From Chloroflexota bacterium (lineage in GTDB: Bacteria; Chloroflexota; UBA11872): a stretch of DNA of 50,956 nucleotides. Each line of letters begins with the position of its first letter. Positions within the stretch are counted from its first letter, which is position 1. Under the pieces are notes generated by a model that did no database searches, was not told where the DNA came from, and saw only the letters and a list, made by a program, of their open reading frames with translations. Of this stretch, positions 24,237 to 32,522 are shown piece by piece. The stretch covers positions 1 through 50,956 of the forward strand of contig WTFW01000066.1 of NCBI GenBank assembly GCA_011523785.1. The letters run 5' to 3'. The translations under genes were made by a program, and so were the position numbers.

Positions 24237-26140
24237 GACGGCGCCGGGAAGCCCATCGCCACCGCGAATTCGTCCTGAAAGTCCGGAACCGCCGACAGTT
24301 CCACGTACGACACCCGCGCCGGCAGGTCCATGGCCCGAACGCGCGCCGTCAGCGACAGCAAGCACATCCGCGCCCCATGCCCCGCGGCGTTGCCCACCGC
24401 GCGAATGGCCTCGGGTCCCACGTCGGGCACCAGGCCAATGGCGATGGCGCCAGCTGGATCGATGTAGCTGCCGAAGGCACCCGCCAGGATTACCTCGTCC
24501 AGGTCGTCCGCCGTCAGTCCCGCGTGTCGCATCAGCACGTTGACGCCGCAGCGAATGCTTCCCTTGGCGAGTTGCAGCTGCCGGATGTCCTGCGCATGCA
24601 GCTTGATGGCGGAATCCTGATCGTCGGCCGATCCATACAACACGATCGCGCCGCCCGACGTGTCCGGGATGATCCGGTCGGCATGGGCCGGGACGGCTTG
24701 CTCGGCTTCTTCCTGCCAGAGCAAGCGCCCGTTCGGCGTTACGAGTCCGGTTCGCACCAGCTCCGCCACGGCATCGACCAGGCCCGACCCGCAGATCCCG
24801 ACGGGTTCGGCGTTCTCGATTACGTCCACCTCGATCGCGTCAGCTCCGATGCGCACGCGCTCGATCGCCCCCGGCGCGGCCCGCATGCCTTGGGAGATTT
24901 CGGCGCCCTCGAACGCCGGACCCGCAGGCGCGGCCGTGGCGAACAGTTCCCGGCCCTTCTGCAACACAATCTCGCCATTCGTCCCTACGTCGATCGCCAG
25001 CACGTTGCCGCGCCGCCGCCCCAGGTTGGCGCTGAGCATCATTCCCACGATGTCACCGCCAACGTAGCTGGCGACGTTTGGCGAAACCCAGACCGCCGCC
25101 GACGGCAAGACGTCCAACCCAACCTCGGCCGCCGTGGCCGTGATGGGATCGACCATCGTCGGAACGAAGGGCGAATAGGAAATGCGCGAGGGATCCGCGC
25201 CTATCAGCAAGTGTTCCATCACCGTATTGCCGACGAACGTCAGCTCGTACACCTCGTGCCGGTCTACACCGCTGGCCTCCAGGCATCGCTCGATGATGTC
25301 GTTGACCGTCGACCGCACCGCCTGGGTCAGGCGCTCCACCCACTCCGGTCCGCGCATCGTCACGCTCATCCGGCTGATCACGTCGCCGCCGTAGATGTGC
25401 TGTCCGTTCAGACCCGATGCCACGGCCACTTCTTCGCCCGTCACCAGGTTCATCAACGCGCCGACGACCGTTGTCGTTCCAATGTCGAACGCCAGCCCGT
25501 ATCCCCGTCCGGTCGTGTCGCCCGGCTCCGCGGAGACGATGCGGTTTCCGGCAATTACGACGGTGACGCCCTTGCCGATGTCTTCGCCTATCGCCGCCAG
25601 ACGTTGCAGCGCTTCCAGCGACGGATCCAGGTCGCCCGCCACCGCCGCCAGCTCGTCCTGGATGCGCGACCAGTCCGCGCTCTGATCGTGCAGCGTCGGC
25701 TCCGACGGCTTGACATAAATCTTCTGCACGTCCGGGTCCAGCCGGATCCGGCCCAGCCCCGAGCTCTCCACCACCCGCACGGCTCGCACGCCCACCGGGT
25801 GCGTATAGACGGCGCCCTCGTCCACCGGATGCTGGCAGGCCAGCCGCCAACCGTGCGCCAATTGCTGATCGGATAGGCGGCGACGGTCGTGCGCGTTCGG
25901 CCGCGGCGGCGCCGTCTCGCGAATCAGTACCCGGCAGGTGCCGCAGGAGCCCTTACCCGAGCAGACCGTTTCCACCGGAATGTCGTTGGCCTGGGCCGCA
26001 TCCAGAATGGTGACGCCCTCGGACGCGGCGATCTCCCGGTCTTCCGGCAGAAAGCGTGCACGGACGATGGGGTCGAGGTCGATCAAGGATTTCCGCCGGG
26101 ACGGCGCAAGGGAAGGTCGGGCCTGATCTTCGCACGCCAA
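24233..26140 (-). CDS. RACo-like reductive activator of corrinoid proteins ([2Fe-2S] + ASKHA domains)
   Basis: The N-terminus is a plant-type ferredoxin with Cys60, Cys66, Cys69 and Cys102 ([12 protein letters not shown]...LAC). A linker and the DUF4445 ATPase domain follow, with [26 protein letters not shown] and [12 protein letters not shown] as actin-like nucleotide motifs, and IRCGVNVLM and [10 protein letters not shown] near the end. Such proteins use ATP and reduced iron-sulfur clusters to restore inactive Co(II) corrinoid methyltransferase proteins. The first start is TTG at 26140; a second TTG at 26086 is also possible. The protein is 635 residues, the usual size. The corrinoid partner is not adjacent, but a methyltransferase of the matching type lies at 41522. 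Confidence 0.85.
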   Translation of the reverse strand: MACEDQARPSLAPSRRKSLIDLDPIVRARFLPEDREIAASEGVTILDAAQANDIPVETVCSGKGSCGTCRVLIRETAPPRPNAHDRRRLSDQQLAHGWRLACQHPVDEGAVYTHPVGVRAVRVVESSGLGRIRLDPDVQKIYVKPSEPTLHDQSADWSRIQDELAAVAGDLDPSLEALQRLAAIGEDIGKGVTVVIAGNRIVSAEPGDTTGRGYGLAFDIGTTTVVGALMNLVTGEEVAVASGLNGQHIYGGDVISRMSVTMRGPEWVERLTQAVRSTVNDIIERCLEASGVDRHEVYELTFVGNTVMEHLLIGADPSRISYSPFVPTMVDPITATAAEVGLDVLPSAAVWVSPNVASYVGGDIVGMMLSANLGRRRGNVLAIDVGTNGEIVLQKGRELFATAAPAGPAFEGAEISQGMRAAPGAIERVRIGADAIEVDVIENAEPVGICGSGLVDAVAELVRTGLVTPNGRLLWQEEAEQAVPAHADRIIPDTSGGAIVLYGSADDQDSAIKLHAQDIRQLQLAKGSIRCGVNVLMRHAGLTADDLDEVILAGAFGSYIDPAGAIAIGLVPDVGPEAIRAVGNAAGHGARMCLLSLTARVRAMDLPARVSYVELSAVPDFQDEFAVAMGFPAPS

Positions 26141-26172
26141 CAGCGCCTACCAATGCTGCCCGCGCACATGGG

Positions 26173-26178
26173 TACAAT
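26173..26178 (+). promoter_or_regulatory. Possible -10 element of nuoB
   Basis: TACAAT (5 of 6 to consensus) lies 37 bases before the nuoB ATG and 22 bases before its ribosome binding site. No good -35 is visible. Confidence 0.35.
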
Positions 26179-26214
26179 GAACCGTCCACGCAAAGGCCCC
26201 AGGAGCAGCACGCC

Positions 26215-26841
26215 ATGGCGGACGCCCCCGATCAGGGCGCAGAACACCGGCACGACTTCGGTCTCGACCAGATTCCGCTGGGCCACCAGCCCTGGGGACG
26301 CGCCGAGTTGGAGCTTGGCGAGGACACCATCCCGCTCGTCCAGGCCACCAACGTCGTTGGCGGCCTCGACATCATCACCACGACCGTGGACAAGATTTTC
26401 ACCTGGTGCCAGGCCAACTCGCTGTGGGCGATGGGCTTCGGGCTCGCCTGCTGCGCCATCGAGATGATGGCCAGCGCCGCGCCGCACTACGACCTTGACA
26501 GGTTCGGGACGGTCTTCCGCGCCTCGCCCCGCCAGTCCGACGTGATGATCGTTTCCGGCACCGTCACCAACAAGATGGCCCCGGTCGTCAAGCGCCTCTA
26601 CGACCAAATGCCCGACCCGAAGTGGGTTATCGCCATGGGCGCCTGCGCCACCTGCGGCGGGCCGTTCCGCAGCTACAGCACCCTGCAGGGTGTCGACCGC
26701 GTGGTTCCGGTTGACATCTACATCGCCGGCTGCCCGCCCCGCCCCGAGGCCCTGATCGACGGCATCATGGCCCTCCAGCGCAAGATCAACAGTGACGGCA
26801 TCATGGGCACCGGCCGCGCGACGGAGCCCGTTCAGGCCTGA
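26215..26841 (+). CDS. nuoB: NADH-quinone oxidoreductase subunit B
   Basis: NuoB carries cluster N2, the last iron-sulfur centre before quinone in complex I. The ligands are visible: the tandem Cys79-Cys80 in [10 protein letters not shown], Cys144 in GACATCGG and Cys173 in GCPPRPE. The protein is 208 residues, with a charged N-terminal extension of about 35. ATG 26215 is preceded by AGGAG at 26201-26205. The other nuo genes are not in the window: the next gene is an unrelated PHP protein. This copy is therefore separated from a nuo operon, or is a paralogue. Confidence 0.92.
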   Translation: MADAPDQGAEHRHDFGLDQIPLGHQPWGRAELELGEDTIPLVQATNVVGGLDIITTTVDKIFTWCQANSLWAMGFGLACCAIEMMASAAPHYDLDRFGTVFRASPRQSDVMIVSGTVTNKMAPVVKRLYDQMPDPKWVIAMGACATCGGPFRSYSTLQGVDRVVPVDIYIAGCPPRPEALIDGIMALQRKINSDGIMGTGRATEPVQA

Positions 26842-26882
26842 CACCTCCTGCTGGCGAGGCCCAAGCCTCGAAGTCCGGACGC

Positions 26883-27554
26883 TTGCGCGTCGAGTTGCAC
26901 TCGCACACGCACGCGTCCCCCGATTCGCGCCTGTCGGCCGAGACCATCACGCGCGTCAACCGCGAGCGCGGAATCGACGTGGTGGCGGTCACCGACCACA
27001 ACACCATGGCCGGCGCCTTCGAGATGGCCGAGCGCCTGCCGTTTCCCGTGATCCTGGGCGAGGAGATCAAGAGCACCGAAGGCGACATCATCGGCCTCTT
27101 CCTCTCGCGCGAAATCCCTCGCGACATGTCGCCTGCCGAAACCGTGGCCGCCATCCGCGAACAAGACGGCCTTGTCCTGCTCCCCCACCCGTTCGACGGT
27201 CTGCGGCGCTCGGCGCTCGGACGCGAGGCGGTCGATTCGATCGTTGCAGACATCGACATTTTCGAAGTCTTCAACGGCCGGACACTCCGTCGCCGGGACA
27301 ACGACGCCGCCGACCGTTACGCGGATGAACACGGTCTGATCAAGTCCGTTGGCTCGGACTCCCATCTCGCCGCCGAGATCGGCCACTGCTGCCAGTCCAT
27401 GCGTCCCTGGGACAGCCCGCGGGACTTCCTGAACTCCCTGCGCGAAGCCGAGCTACACGCCTCCCTGGCCCCCGCCTGGGTCCATCTCGGCAGTTCGCTG
27501 CACGCCTACGCGGCCAAGGTCGAGCGCCGACTTCGACGCCTGACCCGGGCTTGA
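26883..27554 (+). CDS. PHP-domain metal-dependent phosphoesterase
   Basis: The N-terminal motif ELHSHTHASPDS, followed by VVAVTDHNTMAG and LLPHPFDG and then SVGSDSHLAAEIG, gives the His/Asp metal ligands of PHP phosphoesterases. The protein is about 223 residues, the length of the stand-alone PHP family, and has no polymerase domain. The substrate is unknown; relatives hydrolyse nucleotides or sugar phosphates. It starts with TTG at 26883 and overlaps the next gene by 4 bases (TTGA). Confidence 0.85.
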   Translation: MRVELHSHTHASPDSRLSAETITRVNRERGIDVVAVTDHNTMAGAFEMAERLPFPVILGEEIKSTEGDIIGLFLSREIPRDMSPAETVAAIREQDGLVLLPHPFDGLRRSALGREAVDSIVADIDIFEVFNGRTLRRRDNDAADRYADEHGLIKSVGSDSHLAAEIGHCCQSMRPWDSPRDFLNSLREAELHASLAPAWVHLGSSLHAYAAKVERRLRRLTRA

Positions 27555-28918
27555 GCGGCGCGGCCGCGGAACCTGCGGCGTCCAGCACAGCCGGTCCATC
27601 CCCATCGTTCAACAGGCGCGCAACCACCCTCCTCCTGCCGGCGTCCCTGAATCTCGGCATCACCCACGTCCTGGCGCCGGCGCTCAACGGCCTGATGGCG
27701 CGCAGCGTCGAGCCGGAAGCCGCCATCGGCGGTTATGCCATTGCCATGGGCGTCATGGGCCTGGTGGCCCTGCCCCAAATGCGCATCCAGCAGCTGACGC
27801 TGGTCTTTCTGGACGACCAGGGCTCGCTGAGCCGGCTGCGGCGCTTCGTCGCGCTTTTCGCACTGCTCAGCGGTCTCGTGGCCGCCGTCGTGGCCTTCAC
27901 CCCCGTGCTCGACCTGCTGCTGGATGGCGTGTTCGCAACCACCGGCGCCCTCCGATCGGAATCCGCCGCCGCCCTGGTGGCGCTCATGCCCTTCCCGGTC
28001 CTGGCCATCATCCGCACCCACCTCTACGGCGTGGCGTTGCGTATTGGCCGTCCACGGCTCATCTGGTTTGGCACAGGCGCGGGCGCCGTCGCGGTCATTG
28101 TCGTCGCCGCGCTGGTGCTCTGGCTCGACCCGTCGGCCGGCGGGGCCATCGCCGCCATTGCGGTAACCGCCGGCGCCGGCGTTGAGACTGTTGTACTTGT
28201 CGCGGGCACCACAGGACCGTTGCGCCGTGACCTTGCAGCGTCTGCGGGCTTGCCGCCTACCTACGGCGCCCTGCTCCGCTTCTTCGGCCCGCTGCTCGTG
28301 GCCGCCTTCCTGCCCGCCGTCACCCAACCGGTCATCAATGCCATCCTCACGCGCGCCCCCGAACCCGAGGCCAGCGTGGCCGCCGTCTCGCTCACCTTCG
28401 GCGTCAACCAGATCTTCCTCATCGCCCTCTGGGGAGTTCAGCCCACCCTGCTGGCTCTGATGGGCCGGGGCGAGAGTCCGGCTGCCGCCCGACGCTTTGC
28501 CAACATCGTGGGGCTCATCACCGTTGGTCCGGCCGCCGTCATTGCATTCATTCCACCGCTTACCAGCCTGGTCGTGCACGACTGGCTGGGCGCCACCGGC
28601 CGGCTGCAGGAAATGACCGAAGCCGGCCTGCGCATCCTGGCCCTGCTGCCCCCGATCCTCGTTCAGGAAGCCATTTTCACCAGCGCCATCCTGCGCGTCC
28701 GCCGGGCCCATCTGCTCGTGTACGTCAATGCGATCCGGCTCGTCGGTCTGGCGGCCATTCTGCTTATCGGCGTCAGCGTCACCGATCTTTCCGGTGGGGT
28801 GATCGGCGTCGCGGCCATTGGCGGCGCGCTCGTCATCGAGGCAATTGCAACTGTCGCTCTCGGCCTCGGCGCCCAACGTCAGCTCGAACGCGGGTGGCTT
28901 CCTCAAACTTCGCTTTGA
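27551..28918 (+). CDS. MOP-superfamily membrane transporter (MATE/ANK-like)
   Basis: The 455-residue protein has about twelve helices in two related halves, as in MATE and ANK-type (progressive ankylosis) transporters. PASLNLGITHVLAPALN in the first helix and GVNQIFLIALWGVQPTLLAL in the second half resemble that group. The substrate is not evident; ANK proteins export anions such as pyrophosphate or citrate. The start is TTG at 27551, overlapping the PHP stop, so it is translationally coupled. A long open frame on the opposite strand is GC-driven shadow. The gene's last bases contain the -35 element of the next promoter. Confidence 0.75.
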   Translation: MSGAAAEPAASSTAGPSPSFNRRATTLLLPASLNLGITHVLAPALNGLMARSVEPEAAIGGYAIAMGVMGLVALPQMRIQQLTLVFLDDQGSLSRLRRFVALFALLSGLVAAVVAFTPVLDLLLDGVFATTGALRSESAAALVALMPFPVLAIIRTHLYGVALRIGRPRLIWFGTGAGAVAVIVVAALVLWLDPSAGGAIAAIAVTAGAGVETVVLVAGTTGPLRRDLAASAGLPPTYGALLRFFGPLLVAAFLPAVTQPVINAILTRAPEPEASVAAVSLTFGVNQIFLIALWGVQPTLLALMGRGESPAAARRFANIVGLITVGPAAVIAFIPPLTSLVVHDWLGATGRLQEMTEAGLRILALLPPILVQEAIFTSAILRVRRAHLLVYVNAIRLVGLAAILLIGVSVTDLSGGVIGVAAIGGALVIEAIATVALGLGAQRQLERGWLPQTSL

Positions 28919-28942
28919 CAGACGCAAATGCTCGCCTATCCT
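28915..28942 (+). promoter_or_regulatory. Promoter of the ABC exporter leader
   Basis: A perfect -35 TTGACA (28915-28920), a 16-base spacer and a -10-like TATCCT (28937-28942, 4 of 6) form the best housekeeping promoter in the window. The predicted start is near 28949. That gives an untranslated leader of about 215 bases before the exporter ATP-binding gene, containing a short ORF and a terminator. Confidence 0.6.
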
Positions 28943-28996
28943 CAAGTTCGCGGCCCGAGAACCGCTCCGGCCCAAACCACACGTGAGCAAATCCTG

Positions 28997-29065
28997 ATGC
29001 GGATGCGCACCTTCGCTACCCCGGCCATGCCCGGCCGGAGCCACCTGGGTTCCGCCGTGCCCTGA
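28997..29065 (+). CDS. Possible 22-residue leader peptide
   Basis: An ATG-to-TGA frame of 22 codons lies in the leader of the exporter mRNA. It starts MRMRTFATPAMPG and ends SHLGSAVP. A weak GTGA lies about ten bases upstream. The ORF covers a strong hairpin (CCGGCC 29021-29026 with GGCCGG 29033-29038) and ends 23 bases before the terminator stem, the geometry expected for ribosome-controlled attenuation. Three Met codons occur in the first eleven, but no single amino acid dominates. It could also be a chance ORF or a small functional peptide. Confidence 0.4.
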   Translation: MRMRTFATPAMPGRSHLGSAVP

Positions 29066-29088
29066 CTCGCGACTTTCGCACCCCGCTG

Positions 29089-29132
29089 CCGCGGATCAGG
29101 CGCCGAACTCACCGGGCGATCCGCGGTTTTTT
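29089..29132 (+). terminator. Intrinsic terminator in the ABC exporter leader (attenuator)
   Basis: CCGCGGATC (29089-29097) pairs perfectly with GATCCGCGG (29118-29126) across a 20-base loop and is followed by six Ts (29127-29132) and TTT after one G. This is the clearest rho-independent terminator in the window. It lies 30 bases before the ABC gene rather than after a gene, and 140 bases after the predicted transcription start. It therefore probably controls read-through into the exporter. Confidence 0.75.
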
Positions 29133-29162
29133 GTTTGTCGCGAACCTTTGGAAATTGAGGCC

Positions 29163-29990
29163 ATGCAACCCGCTGTATCCATCGACCACCTGGTCAAGCA
29201 ATTCGACCCCGCCGGCTTCGGCGGCGCGTGGCGGCGCGCCCTGGGCCGGCCCCTCAAGGATCCGATCGTGGCGCTCGACGCCATCAACGTGCAGGTCCAG
29301 CGCGGCGAGGTCTACGGCATCGTCGGCTCCAACGGATCCGGCAAGTCCACCCTGGCGCGCGTCGTCGCCACGCTGCTGCTCCCGGACTCGGGCTCGGTCC
29401 AGGTCTTCGGCCACGATGTGGTCCGCGAGGCTCGCACCGTGCGCCGCTTCATGAACCGCGTCTCCGTTGAGGCGTCGTTCTTCAAGAAGCTCAGCCCGCT
29501 CGAGAACCTGACGTTCACCGGCCGCATCTACGGACTGCCGGCTGGAGAAGCTCACCAGCAGATCTTCGAAATCCTCAAGCGCCTGGACATCGAGGAGAAG
29601 GCGATCCGCCGGCCCATGGACCAGATGTCCCGTGGCCAGCAGCAGAAAGTCGCCGTGGCCCGTGCGCTCCTGACGTCGCCGGTGCTCCTGATCCTGGACG
29701 AACCCACCACGGGCCTCGATCCACGCTCCAAGCGCGAAGTCCAGGACTTCGTCCGCGAGGTCTGCGACACCCACGATGCCACCGTGATCCTGATGACCCA
29801 CGACATGGACGAGGCCGAGCAGCTGTGCAACCGCCTGGCCGTGATCGAAAAAGGCCGAATCCTGGTCGAAGACAAGCCCAGCGCCCTGCGCCGCGAGGGC
29901 GAGACCCTGGAAGACGCCTTCATCCGGCTTACCGGCCACGCCGTCGAAGTTCACGAACCCGACGAGGCCGCCGACGGCGGAGGAGGTTGA
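29163..29990 (+). CDS. ABC-2 type exporter ATP-binding protein
   Basis: Walker A is GSNGSGKST (55-63), the signature is MSRGQQQKVAVARAL, and Walker B is LLILDEPTTGLD, followed by the H-loop MTHDMDEAEQL. The signature has Ser-Arg in place of the usual Ser-Gly, common in the DrrA-type subfamily that exports drugs or polyketides. I prefer ATG 29163; a TTG at 29148 is in frame. It is followed after 4 bases by its permease. Expression is probably governed by the upstream terminator. Substrate unknown. Confidence 0.92.
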   Translation: MQPAVSIDHLVKQFDPAGFGGAWRRALGRPLKDPIVALDAINVQVQRGEVYGIVGSNGSGKSTLARVVATLLLPDSGSVQVFGHDVVREARTVRRFMNRVSVEASFFKKLSPLENLTFTGRIYGLPAGEAHQQIFEILKRLDIEEKAIRRPMDQMSRGQQQKVAVARALLTSPVLLILDEPTTGLDPRSKREVQDFVREVCDTHDATVILMTHDMDEAEQLCNRLAVIEKGRILVEDKPSALRREGETLEDAFIRLTGHAVEVHEPDEAADGGGG

Positions 29991-29994
29991 CCTG

Positions 29995-30819
29995 ATGGTT
30001 CCGCTAAGACGTGAAGTAAGCGCCTCGTACGCCTTTGTGGAACGCAACTTCCGCGCCGTGCGCCGCTACTGGGGTTGGGAGGTCGTGTTTCTCTTCCACT
30101 CCATCGTCAGCGCGCTCACCGTCGCCTACATCGCGCCGGGCGGCGTGGTGGTGGCCGGCCAGCAGTTCGATGCCGACCGCCTGATCCTGTTCCTGGTCGT
30201 CGGCACCGTGGTCTGGGCCTACCTCGACAGCGTCTTCGACTCCGTGGCCTTCATGGTCTCGTGGGAGCGCTGGGAAGGCACGATCGAAAGCACCTTCATG
30301 GCCCCCATCCGTCGGGTGACGTTCATTGCCGGCAGCTCCGCCTTCGCCGTGCTCTACTCGTTCGCCCGCGCCGTCGTGATCCTCGTGGTCGTGGCGCTGT
30401 TCTTCAATCTCGATCTGGCCGCGGCCAATTGGGTGGGCGCCTTTGCCGTGCTGGCCATCGGCAGCCTGGGGCTGCTCGGCATCGGCATCATGGCGGCCGC
30501 GTTGCCCCTGCTGTTCCTGGAACGCGGCTCGCAGATGACCGTGGTCGTCCAGGCCTCGCTGCTGCTCGTTTCCGGCGTCTACTACCCCGTGGAAGTCTTG
30601 CCGGACTGGCTGGAGTGGTTCTCCGTGGTCTCGCCCGCCACCTACGTCCTCAACGCCATGCGCGCCGCGGTGCTCGATGGCGTCACCCTGGTCGACCTGC
30701 TGCCCCACTTCGGTCCCCTGATGCTCATCACCGCCGTCACCATGCCCCTCGGCGTCTGGGTCTTCGGCTGGGCCGAACGCTACGCCCTGCGCCACGGCCG
30801 CCTGAAGCGCAGCGGCTGA
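29995..30819 (+). CDS. ABC-2 type exporter permease
   Basis: The 274-residue protein has about six membrane helices with the ABC-2 layout, and the segment GVYYPVEVLPDWLEWFSVVSP is typical for the family. GGAGGAGG lies 10-15 bases before the ATG at 29995. It is the membrane partner of the ATP-binding protein 4 bases upstream. It ends 14 bases from the convergent halogenase gene. Confidence 0.9.
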   Translation: MVPLRREVSASYAFVERNFRAVRRYWGWEVVFLFHSIVSALTVAYIAPGGVVVAGQQFDADRLILFLVVGTVVWAYLDSVFDSVAFMVSWERWEGTIESTFMAPIRRVTFIAGSSAFAVLYSFARAVVILVVVALFFNLDLAAANWVGAFAVLAIGSLGLLGIGIMAAALPLLFLERGSQMTVVVQASLLLVSGVYYPVEVLPDWLEWFSVVSPATYVLNAMRAAVLDGVTLVDLLPHFGPLMLITAVTMPLGVWVFGWAERYALRHGRLKRSG

Positions 30820-30833
30820 GGCTGGTCGTTGGT

Positions 30834-32522
30834 CTACGCGATGTCGACCGCGCCGGTCTTGGCCAGGCGCGTGAGTGTGGCGGCGACCAGGTCGCGCAGG
30901 TCGGCTTCGATCGGAGTGCCTGCGTAGCGGTCCCGCAGGTCGGCCGCGATGTCCAGTCCGCTGCGGCGCCCGTCCAGCCGTTCCAGCACCGCTAGCGCCG
31001 CGATCGGCAACTCGATGTGCTCTGGGCCGGCATTGGGGTGAAGCCGGGTCACCCGCGTTATCGGCCGCAGGATCTCGTCGTGCTCGGCCATGTGCGGGCG
31101 AAAGCTGATGGCATCGCCCAGGCGCGGCCGTCCCAGCAGCACGCTGGTAGCCGTCGGCGCACGCGCCGGCCCAGCACCGAAGCCCGCCTCGGCATCGGAG
31201 ATCTCGGATTGGCTGTCGGAGTCCAGGTCCGTCGCCAGATTGTCGTAGATCAGTTCCAGCTGCCGCGGGCTATAGCCGCCAGCCGAGCGCAGTCGCCCGC
31301 CCGCCCCTTGCGTGCCGGTCACGCCCGCCGACAGGTGAATAAAGGCCTGTCGCATCGAGAAGTTTCTTGTCGGATCGGCCAGCTTCTTGGCCCGCCAGAA
31401 CCAGGCGTCGGCGTCGGCGTGCCCTCCGTACCAGTGCTCCGCCAGGTCGGCGAAGTCCGTGGCGATACTTCGGTACTCCGTCTCGTACCAGTCCATCGCC
31501 AGTCCCCGCAGCCACGGTGCCGCCCGTCCCGTTCGTATCGCCCGTGCGCCTCGCAGCGCACCGTTCACCGCGAGCGTCACGCCGGTTGACAGGATCGGGT
31601 CGATGAAACAAGCCGCGTCGCCTACCTGCATGTATCCGGGGCCGGCGAACCGGCTGCAAAAGAACGACCAGTCGCTCAGCGCCTCAACCTGCTCGCTGAC
31701 CCATTCGCCGCCATCCAGCAGCGCGGCGATCTCAGGACACCCTCGAACCTGCTCCAGGTAGTAGCCGGTTCTGCTGACCGCGCTCAGGTTGGCCACTGCC
31801 TCTGGGTCCGTCACCAGCCCCACGCTGCGCATCGTGTCCGCGATGGGGATGTGCCAGATCCACCCGTCGGGCACCGTCACGATCAGGATGTTCCCGGCGT
31901 CCTTCGTGTCGTCGGATCCGAGCACTTCATCCAGGTCGCGCCCGCCGCTCCAGTGCCCATAGAAGGCCACGTGCCGCAGTGCCGTGTTGTACTGGCGCGT
32001 CCGAAACACCCGCCCGAACAGCGCGTCCTGGCCCGTCGCGTCGATGGTCAGATCGGCCGTCAGCGCGGTCTCGCGCCCGTCCGCCGCTCGAACTCGCGCA
32101 CCCTGCACGTCGTCCGCTGAACCGACCGGCCCCAGCGCCGTGACGCCCTGCCGAACCTCCACGCCTTCCGCCGCCGCGTGGTCCAGCAGCAGGTTGTCGA
32201 ACCGCGCCCGATCAACCTGCCAGGCAAAGGCCTGGTCCGGGTACACCTCGCTGAACTTCACCGTCCAAGGTTCCCGCGTTCGGCCCCAGATGTAGGTCGC
32301 GCCGAACTTCTGCGTGAACCCGGCCTTCTCCACCAGCGGCAGCGCCCCGCTTGCGTCCAGGGCCGGCAGCACGCCCGGAATCAGCGACTCGCCCACGTGC
32401 GGCCGCGGCATGTGCTCACGCTCAACCAGCGCCACCCGCATCCCGTCCTGCGCCAGCAGCGTGGCCAGCGTGGACCCTGCCGGGCCTCCGCCGAGGATCA
32501 GCGCGTCGTAGCCGCTGCTCAC
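30834..32522 (-). CDS. Flavin-dependent halogenase with a PqqD-like C-terminal domain
   Basis: The FAD-binding motif GGGPAG (11-16) and the halogenase signature WIWHIP (221-226) are both present. Lys72 in GFTQKFGATYIWG is at the position of the catalytic lysine in phenol/pyrrole halogenases such as CmlS and PltA. FIDPILSTGV matches the FxDPxxSxGV region. Such enzymes make hypohalous acid from FADH2, O2 and halide and chlorinate or brominate an activated ring. After residue about 490 the protein has LPIAALAVLERLDGRRSGLD and a helical tail, resembling the PqqD winged helix that recognises peptide substrates. GTG 32522 overlaps the upstream gene's stop (GTGA); 562 residues. Confidence 0.85.
   Translation of the reverse strand: MSSGYDALILGGGPAGSTLATLLAQDGMRVALVEREHMPRPHVGESLIPGVLPALDASGALPLVEKAGFTQKFGATYIWGRTREPWTVKFSEVYPDQAFAWQVDRARFDNLLLDHAAAEGVEVRQGVTALGPVGSADDVQGARVRAADGRETALTADLTIDATGQDALFGRVFRTRQYNTALRHVAFYGHWSGGRDLDEVLGSDDTKDAGNILIVTVPDGWIWHIPIADTMRSVGLVTDPEAVANLSAVSRTGYYLEQVRGCPEIAALLDGGEWVSEQVEALSDWSFFCSRFAGPGYMQVGDAACFIDPILSTGVTLAVNGALRGARAIRTGRAAPWLRGLAMDWYETEYRSIATDFADLAEHWYGGHADADAWFWRAKKLADPTRNFSMRQAFIHLSAGVTGTQGAGGRLRSAGGYSPRQLELIYDNLATDLDSDSQSEISDAEAGFGAGPARAPTATSVLLGRPRLGDAISFRPHMAEHDEILRPITRVTRLHPNAGPEHIELPIAALAVLERLDGRRSGLDIAADLRDRYAGTPIEADLRDLVAATLTRLAKTGAVDIA

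Noticed and set aside
24200-25876. Plus-strand open frame of about 560 codons opposite the RACo-like gene
   Set aside because: No recognisable domain, low-complexity His/Arg-rich sequence, fully antisense to a clearly conserved protein.
28983-28997. Four-codon GTG-to-TGA mini-ORF whose stop overlaps the leader-peptide ATG (TGATG)
   Set aside because: Too short to judge; the overlap can easily occur by chance.
27506-29044. Long open frame of about 510 codons on the minus strand opposite the MOP transporter
   Set aside because: Its composition is Gly/Asp/Gln/Arg-rich with no domain, and it mirrors the codon pattern of the real gene; high GC removes stop codons from the antisense frame.
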